Below are positions 6,194-10,295 of a DNA stretch of 10,295 nt, in pieces (positions within the stretch are counted from its first letter, which is position 1; every line of letters begins with the position of its first letter). This stretch comes from an uncultured Microbacteriaceae bacterium (GTDB lineage: Bacteria; Actinomycetota; Actinomycetes; Actinomycetales; Microbacteriaceae): assembly GCA_903907615.1 (NCBI GenBank), contig CAIVOR010000366.1, forward strand, positions 1 through 10,295. Reading direction: 5' to 3'. Both the position numbers and the translations under genes were made by a program. The notes beneath the pieces are model-generated. The model worked only from the letters and a program-made list of their open reading frames with translations. It did no database searches and was not told where the DNA came from.

Positions 6194-9071
6194 CGAAATC
6201 ACCTGCCAGGGCATCGACCGGTTCAACGTCTTCGTCATCGGTTGTCACCGGTTCTTGCCGGCGACGGCCCTCGACCCGAGGCGGACCGGTGGGAATCGCC
6301 ACCAACAGCGTCAGGATGATGACGAGGGCTTGCACGATGAGAATAATGGTCCGCCACGGCTGGGTAGCCGACTCCGGAGTGAGGAGATCGACCTCGGCGG
6401 TCGACACGTCGGGGTAGCTCCACAGCAGTCCGACATCCGTCTCGCCGATGGGAGCCAACGTGGGATTGGCGTCGAGCGACGCCCGCACCCGAGTAGTGAC
6501 GTTGGTGGCATCCGCCGACGGGTCTGCGGCATCCCCCGTGGCCGCTGGTGCCAGGAGAATGTAGCCGATTCCGAACTGCTGCAACCGCTCTTCCGTTTGC
6601 GCGCCTCCCGTGGAGCTCAGGTCTCCCGCGAGGTGAGCCAACTCCTGTTGCCCCTCGCCCGTGCCGACGCTCGTATTGATCAGGGTCGACGACTGGTCGA
6701 GCGTCATGCCCTGACCGCGCACCAGAACGGTTGCAATTCCCCCGTCAGGCTGCGGGGTGATGACGATTGTTCCCACCCGCGGCGTGCTGGCGGCCGTGGC
6801 CACCACATACGCCGGAAGAGTTCGGCCGGTCGAAACGGCCACCTTGCCAGTGCCCATCAGGAGTGCCCCCACGAGGGGAACGGCAAGAAGTACCACGGCC
6901 ACAGTTCCGGCAATCGCCGGGTAATAGGAGAACCGGCGCAACACCGTCATGCCCGTGCTGGCCGCCACGATGAGTCCGAGCGAGGCCAAGCTCAGGCCGG
7001 CCCCCGGCCAGAGTGCCACGGCCGTCTGTCCTTCAAACGCCACCCGCAGGCCCACGGTAGCCGCCGCTGAGGCAAGGCCGAGCAGGGCGATGAAGAGGGC
7101 CAGCTGTGCGCGCACGGGATGCGCCGAAAAGAGTCCCGCCACGGCCAGCGCCGCGACCACGGCGACCAAGACGAGCACGACGAGACCGGCCGCAATGTTG
7201 ATTCCCACATCGATGGATCCCGTCAGATCCAGCCATCCGCCGAGACCGGACGTGGGATAACCCAACGCCATTTCCCAGCGCGTCGCGCCCGCAAACGGAA
7301 CCACGGGTCCGGGATCCGCCAGCATGCCGAGCGGGTTTCCCGAAAAGAGCTGAACCACCACGACAGGCGCAAACAGCGCCACTGCGGGGATGGGGATGGC
7401 TAAGAAGCGACCGATATAGCGCCCGGTAAGAACGACTGAGCCAATCCACACAATCAGGAGCGCGACGCCCAGTGACGGTGCGCAGGCAACGACCGCCGCA
7501 AAGAGCAACGCGGCGATTGCGGAAGCCGACCACGAGCGCGGTGCGCGCAGCCCTGCGGCAAAGAGCCACGGGAGAAGAATGTGCACGAGGACGGCGGCAG
7601 GTCGTCCGTCGTTCAGCGCAATGAGCAGCGTGGGGGCGAGTCCGTAGGCGAGTCCAGCGAACACGCGGACGCCAGCCCTGTCGGTGAGCCGCGCCATGAC
7701 AACCCACGCGCCTGCCCCGGCAAGCGGGATGGCCACAAACCACAGTGCTACCAGCGCGAAGGACGGTTCCCACCACGTTCCGCTGCCCATAACGGCCAGC
7801 ACCCAGGCAAAGGGATCAGCCGGATCGAGTTGCGCGAGGGCGAGCGAACGCCAGCCGTAGCCGGTTTGCCCCCACAGTTCGCCCAACTTGGCGGACAGTG
7901 GCAAGAGGGCCCCACCGCCGATTGCGTGGGCGCCGAGCAGCGGCACGTTTGCCACGAGGGAAACGATGGCCAAGGCAATGGTTGTCCACGCGCCGCCCGA
8001 CGTGAAGAAGTGCAGTGGCCGGCGGGCGCCCTCGTGATACAGCCGCGCCTGCTCCCGCTCGAGCGCATTGCGCCGACGCACGGCTTCCGACGACATGCGA
8101 AGCGACGAGAGGGCCCACCATCCCGTGGAGCGGGAACGGGCGATCTGGGAGCGAGCGCGAGAAACGGTTGGCAGGGAAAAGGCGACGGAGAGGGCCGAGC
8201 GAAATTCTCCACCCACCTCGTGCGGGCGCTTGGCCAAGAGCAGCCAGATGGCTCGAAAAACTGCGCGGGGCCCCAGCGCCCACCAGAGCCAGAACACCGA
8301 GAACGCGGGTGCATAGACCATTCCCCGGTAAAGCTGGGCGGTGCGAGTAAACCGCGCACGTCGCACACGGGCCCGAAGGCGCGGCGACATGAGGGGTCCG
8401 ATGACGCCGTCACCCGCGGTCAGGACGCGAGCCTCGGGCACCACAGAAACACGATGCCCGGCGAGGCGGGCACGAACACACAGGTCGAGAGCGTCATCGA
8501 CAACGGGCAACCCGGGATCGAATCCGCCCAGAAGTCGATACACGGGTTCGCGAATCAGTAGCCCGTTGGCCCCCACCGCGAGCACATCCGAGACAGTGTC
8601 GTGCTGACCCTGGTCGAGTTCCTCGGTGACCAGCGAGACCGCTCGTCCGCGGCGCGTCATCGTGAGGCCGTACTCGACGATGTAGTCAGGGCGGTCCCAC
8701 TCCATTTGCTTGGGTCCCACAATGGCCACCGAGGGAGACACCTCGAGAGCACCCAGCAGTCGCTCGAGAGCGGCAGGCGTGGGAGCGCTGTCTTGACCCA
8801 ACAGCCACAGCACATCGTCGTCGCTGCGCTCCAGAGCCACCGTGCGCGCCGCGGCCTCAACAGCCTCCCCGAAGGGAACGACACCGGGCATGGTGATCAG
8901 CTTGTGTGCCGGGGCGTCACTGAGGGAAGCCGCAACGGAACCCCGCGAACCGTTGTCCACCACGACGAGCACATCGGGTCGTCGCGTTTGCGCCATGAGC
9001 GCATCCAGCGTCTGCGACAGATGTTCCCCGCCCGCGCGGGCAACCAGAATCGCGGTGACTGTGGGGCTCAT
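6180..9071 (-). CDS. Large polytopic membrane glycosyltransferase (GT2 domain plus extracytoplasmic C-terminal domain)
   Basis: 963-aa protein, probably adding a sugar to an envelope glycan or lipid-linked intermediate; donor and acceptor are unknown. The N-terminal GT-A/GT2 domain (about 1-245) has VTAILVARAGGEHL, VVVDNGS (37-42), WLLGQDSAP (89-97, the DxD region), GGFDPGLPVVDDALDLCVRARLAGHRV (182-208) and a rhamnosyltransferase-like layout. After it come one or two hydrophobic segments (about 252-280), a basic region (about 300-345) and some nine or ten helices between about 359 and 738, including ALNDGRPAAVLVHILLPWLFAAG. Next is a soluble domain (about 740-905), a last helix (907-927) and an acidic cytoplasmic tail. 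By topology the 740-905 domain should be extracytoplasmic. The usual acidic pair in the DxD region reads Gln-Asp here. The start at 9071 lacks a Shine-Dalgarno but has a TAGGCT element 7 nt upstream. whiB ends 36 bp before it; DUF5719 overlaps its end by 14 nt. Confidence 0.88.
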   Translation of the reverse strand: MSPTVTAILVARAGGEHLSQTLDALMAQTRRPDVLVVVDNGSRGSVAASLSDAPAHKLITMPGVVPFGEAVEAAARTVALERSDDDVLWLLGQDSAPTPAALERLLGALEVSPSVAIVGPKQMEWDRPDYIVEYGLTMTRRGRAVSLVTEELDQGQHDTVSDVLAVGANGLLIREPVYRLLGGFDPGLPVVDDALDLCVRARLAGHRVSVVPEARVLTAGDGVIGPLMSPRLRARVRRARFTRTAQLYRGMVYAPAFSVFWLWWALGPRAVFRAIWLLLAKRPHEVGGEFRSALSVAFSLPTVSRARSQIARSRSTGWWALSSLRMSSEAVRRRNALEREQARLYHEGARRPLHFFTSGGAWTTIALAIVSLVANVPLLGAHAIGGGALLPLSAKLGELWGQTGYGWRSLALAQLDPADPFAWVLAVMGSGTWWEPSFALVALWFVAIPLAGAGAWVVMARLTDRAGVRVFAGLAYGLAPTLLIALNDGRPAAVLVHILLPWLFAAGLRAPRSWSASAIAALLFAAVVACAPSLGVALLIVWIGSVVLTGRYIGRFLAIPIPAVALFAPVVVVQLFSGNPLGMLADPGPVVPFAGATRWEMALGYPTSGLGGWLDLTGSIDVGINIAAGLVVLVLVAVVAALAVAGLFSAHPVRAQLALFIALLGLASAAATVGLRVAFEGQTAVALWPGAGLSLASLGLIVAASTGMTVLRRFSYYPAIAGTVAVVLLAVPLVGALLMGTGKVAVSTGRTLPAYVVATAASTPRVGTIVITPQPDGGIATVLVRGQGMTLDQSSTLINTSVGTGEGQQELAHLAGDLSSTGGAQTEERLQQFGIGYILLAPAATGDAADPSADATNVTTRVRASLDANPTLAPIGETDVGLLWSYPDVSTAEVDLLTPESATQPWRTIILIVQALVIILTLLVAIPTGPPRVEGRRRQEPVTTDDEDVEPVDALAGDFDDEA
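6199..6204 (-). promoter_or_regulatory. Ribosome binding site deciding the DUF5719 start
   Basis: AGGTGA on the minus strand lies inside the last codons of the glycosyltransferase gene, 5 nt before the ATG at 6193. It favours this start over the in-frame ATG at 6238 and implies translational coupling. Confidence 0.55.
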
Positions 9072-9078
9072 CGCGACC

Positions 9079-9084
9079 AGCCTA
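9079..9084 (-). promoter_or_regulatory. Putative leaderless promoter -10 of the glycosyltransferase-DUF5719 operon
   Basis: TAGGCT on the minus strand is followed by 7 nt (GGTCGCG) and then the ATG at 9071. This is the same hexamer and spacing as before DUF3499. No Shine-Dalgarno precedes the ATG and no clear -35 is seen. It lies in the 36-bp gap after whiB, so the genes could also be read through from the whiB promoter. Confidence 0.42.
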
Positions 9085-9107
9085 GGTTGGCTGTCTGAAA
9101 GTATCCG

Positions 9108-9422
9108 TTAGGCGCGACGGCGGAGCTTGCGGCGTTCACGCTCGCTCAGTCCACCCCAAATGCCAAAGCGCTCGTCGTTGGCGAGGGCGTACTCCAGGCA
9201 TTCGCTGCGCACCTCACACGAGGTACAAATCTTCTTGGCGTCCCTGGTGGAGCCGCCCTTTTCGGGGAAGAATGACTCGGGGTCCGTCTGAGCGCAGAGG
9301 GCATCGGCCTGCCAGGCGAGTTGGCCTTCGTCTTCGGATTCGAGGGGCCGCGCGCCGGGCACACCCAGCTTCACGGGATCAACAAACCAGTTACTCGGGA
9401 CACCGGATGTGTAGGTCGACAT
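9108..9422 (-). CDS. whiB2: WhiB-family iron-sulfur transcriptional regulator, WhiB2/WhmD type
   Basis: 104-aa redox-sensitive 4Fe-4S regulator. Four Cys (C43, C66, C69, C75) form the C-x22-C-x2-C-x5-C cluster-binding set, followed by the GIWGG turn (87-91) and a basic C-terminal tail (SERERRKLRRRA) that contacts DNA. WhiB2/WhmD is needed for septation in mycobacteria, and its Streptomyces orthologue WhiB for sporulation septation with WhiA. The WhiB2 subtype is supported by the neighbourhood (manA on one side, the zincin-like gene, DUF3499 and manB on the other) and by the tail; other Wbl subtypes are not fully excluded by sequence alone. The ATG at 9422 has a strong GGAGGT site at 9433-9428, 5 nt away. 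A near-consensus promoter lies about 60-90 bp upstream with a palindrome over the -10, so it probably has its own regulated transcription. Confidence 0.95.
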   Translation of the reverse strand: MSTYTSGVPSNWFVDPVKLGVPGARPLESEDEGQLAWQADALCAQTDPESFFPEKGGSTRDAKKICTSCEVRSECLEYALANDERFGIWGGLSERERRKLRRRA

Positions 9423-9480
9423 ACCGGACCTCCGTCTTTCTTCTGCTCAGCGACACGCTCGAATCAGCGTCTCTGAAGAT

Positions 9481-9498
9481 AATTACACTGGTGTTATT
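9481..9498. promoter_or_regulatory. Imperfect palindrome overlapping the whiB2 -10: candidate operator
   Basis: AATTACAC-TG-GTGTTATT has 8-bp arms with seven of eight positions complementary (the mismatch is the fourth base from the outside) around a 2-bp centre. It covers the -10 hexamer and part of the spacer of the whiB2 promoter, where a bound dimer would block RNA polymerase. The cognate regulator is not identifiable from the sequence. Confidence 0.45.
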
Positions 9499-9510
9499 CG
9501 TTTGCGTCAA
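9482..9510 (-). promoter_or_regulatory. Strong sigma-70-type promoter of whiB2
   Basis: On the minus strand TTGACG (-35, 9510-9505) is separated by exactly 17 nt from TGTAAT (-10, 9487-9482). Each hexamer matches the consensus at five of six positions. The predicted transcription start is near 9475, giving a leader of about 52 nt that ends in the GGAGGT ribosome site. It sits in the 132-bp gap between manA and whiB2, and is the best promoter in the window. Confidence 0.7.
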
Positions 9511-9554
9511 GTCCGGATGTAAAGAACTTTCATGAGCGGGTGGAGGGTTTGGCG

Positions 9555-10295
9555 CTAGGTTCCAGTTTTTTGCCCCGTTGCCAGAACGGCATAGCCTCGG
9601 CCGGTGAACGAGACGGGAAACTCGTCGGAGGACACAAAGAGAGCCTGGCCGCGGGTGAGAACCGTGCTGGACGATGCTCCCGAAACGGAAAGCTCGCCGT
9701 CGAGCACCAGCACGATGCCCGGATCATGCGACGTCACAACAGCGGACGGCTCTGGATCACGCACGCTGTAGAGCACGAAATCGTCTACAGGTGGGCGGAA
9801 CGCCGTCACGCCCGAGCCCTCCGGGCTGGCCGGCCAGACCGGAGCGGCCACCGGTTCCCAGGACGCCACGCGCAGGAGCTCGGGCACGTCGATGTGTTTT
9901 GTCGTGAGTCCCCCACGAAGCACGTTGTCACTCGCCGCCATAACCTCAATGCCAAGGCCACGCAGGTAGGCATGCAGGTTGCCCGCGCCGAGGTAGAGCG
10001 CCTGTCCAGACCGCAAAGTTACTCGGTGAAGCAACAGGGCAATCACAATTCCCGGTTCGGCACCGTACTCATCCGTGAGCCAGAGAACCGTCTCCCGGTC
10101 GCGCGGGCTGACGTCGGAAGCCCCGCTCGTGGCGGCATCCCGCACCGCTCGCGCGATGTCGGTTGCCCCCGGATCGGTCAGGGCAAACGTCACGGCATCG
10201 GCGAGCCCGTGCTGGGCTACTCGATGCGCAAAGTCCGTCACGGCTGCGGCTCCGTCAACGTCCCCCGCCGCGGTGGCCGCTCGGGCAAAGTCACG
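9555..10295 (-). CDS. manA: Mannose-6-phosphate isomerase, class I (C-terminal part; N-terminus beyond window)
   Basis: Interconverts fructose-6-phosphate and mannose-6-phosphate, the entry step to GDP-mannose. The frame stays open from the stop at 9555 to the window end, so 247 codons are visible of an expected roughly 390. A GTG at 10241 is internal to the gene and not its start. The diagnostic block is ALYLGAGNLHAYLRGL, then EVMAASDNVLRGGL and TKHIDVPELL: the His in NLHAYL corresponds to a zinc ligand of type I isomerases, and the Arg in NVLRGGLT is in the active site. An upstream helical insert (DEYGAEPGIVIALLLHRVTL) and a C-terminal cupin half (LVLDGELSVSG, LTRGQALFVSS) complete the family layout. 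The first zinc ligands lie outside the window. It lies upstream of whiB2 on the same strand, separated by 132 bp with no obvious terminator hairpin. manB in the same window performs the next pathway step. Confidence 0.93.
   Translation of the reverse strand, partial: RDFARAATAAGDVDGAAAVTDFAHRVAQHGLADAVTFALTDPGATDIARAVRDAATSGASDVSPRDRETVLWLTDEYGAEPGIVIALLLHRVTLRSGQALYLGAGNLHAYLRGLGIEVMAASDNVLRGGLTTKHIDVPELLRVASWEPVAAPVWPASPEGSGVTAFRPPVDDFVLYSVRDPEPSAVVTSHDPGIVLVLDGELSVSGASSSTVLTRGQALFVSSDEFPVSFTGRGYAVLATGQKTGT

Noticed and set aside
7581..8561. Plus-strand frame of 326 codons opposite the glycosyltransferase
   Set aside because: The composition is very rich in Arg, Gly and Glu with no hydrophobic core, and the opposite strand codes for a clear membrane protein with TM helices.
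9511..9554. Possible terminator after manA
   Set aside because: Only a tiny AAAG-TT-CTTT repeat is seen, with a stem of 4 A/T-rich pairs, too weak for an intrinsic terminator.

Overview
The window (about 60% G+C by eye) comes from an actinobacterium, most likely a Microbacteriaceae-type organism. The evidence is a WhiB2-type iron-sulfur regulator, an MtrA/MtrB two-component pair, DUF3499 and DUF5719 family proteins, and a gene order resembling the mtrA-sahH-manB-whiB2-manA neighbourhood of mycobacteria. Family-level placement is an inference. I see no tRNA, rRNA, mobile element or CRISPR array. Coding density is very high and no gene-free stretch exceeds about 135 bp.

Layout, following the minus strand from right to left: (a) 10295-9555, the C-terminal two thirds of manA (mannose-6-phosphate isomerase), running off the right edge; (b) 9554-9423, a promoter region with a near-consensus -35/-10 and an 18-bp imperfect palindrome over the -10; (c) whiB (WhiB2/WhmD type); (d) a 963-residue membrane protein with an N-terminal GT2 glycosyltransferase domain, overlapping by 14 nt a membrane-anchored secreted DUF5719 protein; (e) one plus-strand gene, a degenerate zincin-like 'metallopeptidase family' protein (4050-4499), convergent with DUF5719 and divergent from the next operon; (f) DUF3499 - manB - ahcY, packed with an 11-nt overlap and then a 1-nt gap; (g) mtrA, then the first 37 codons of mtrB, running off the left edge.

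How the genes may fit together: manA and manB (phosphomannomutase) bracket the locus and supply mannose-1-phosphate for GDP-mannose and envelope glycans. The GT2/DUF5719 pair looks like an envelope glycan assembly unit with one cytoplasmic catalytic domain and two extracytoplasmic domains. WhiB2 and MtrAB are known regulators of septation and the cell envelope in related actinobacteria. AhcY recycles S-adenosylhomocysteine. The region is therefore mostly a conserved growth/division/envelope locus rather than an accessory island. The least characterised parts are the GT2-DUF5719 pair, the zincin-like protein without its HExxH motif, DUF3499, and a set of putative leaderless promoters that share a TAGGCT/TAGCAT -10 element placed 6-7 nt before start codons.
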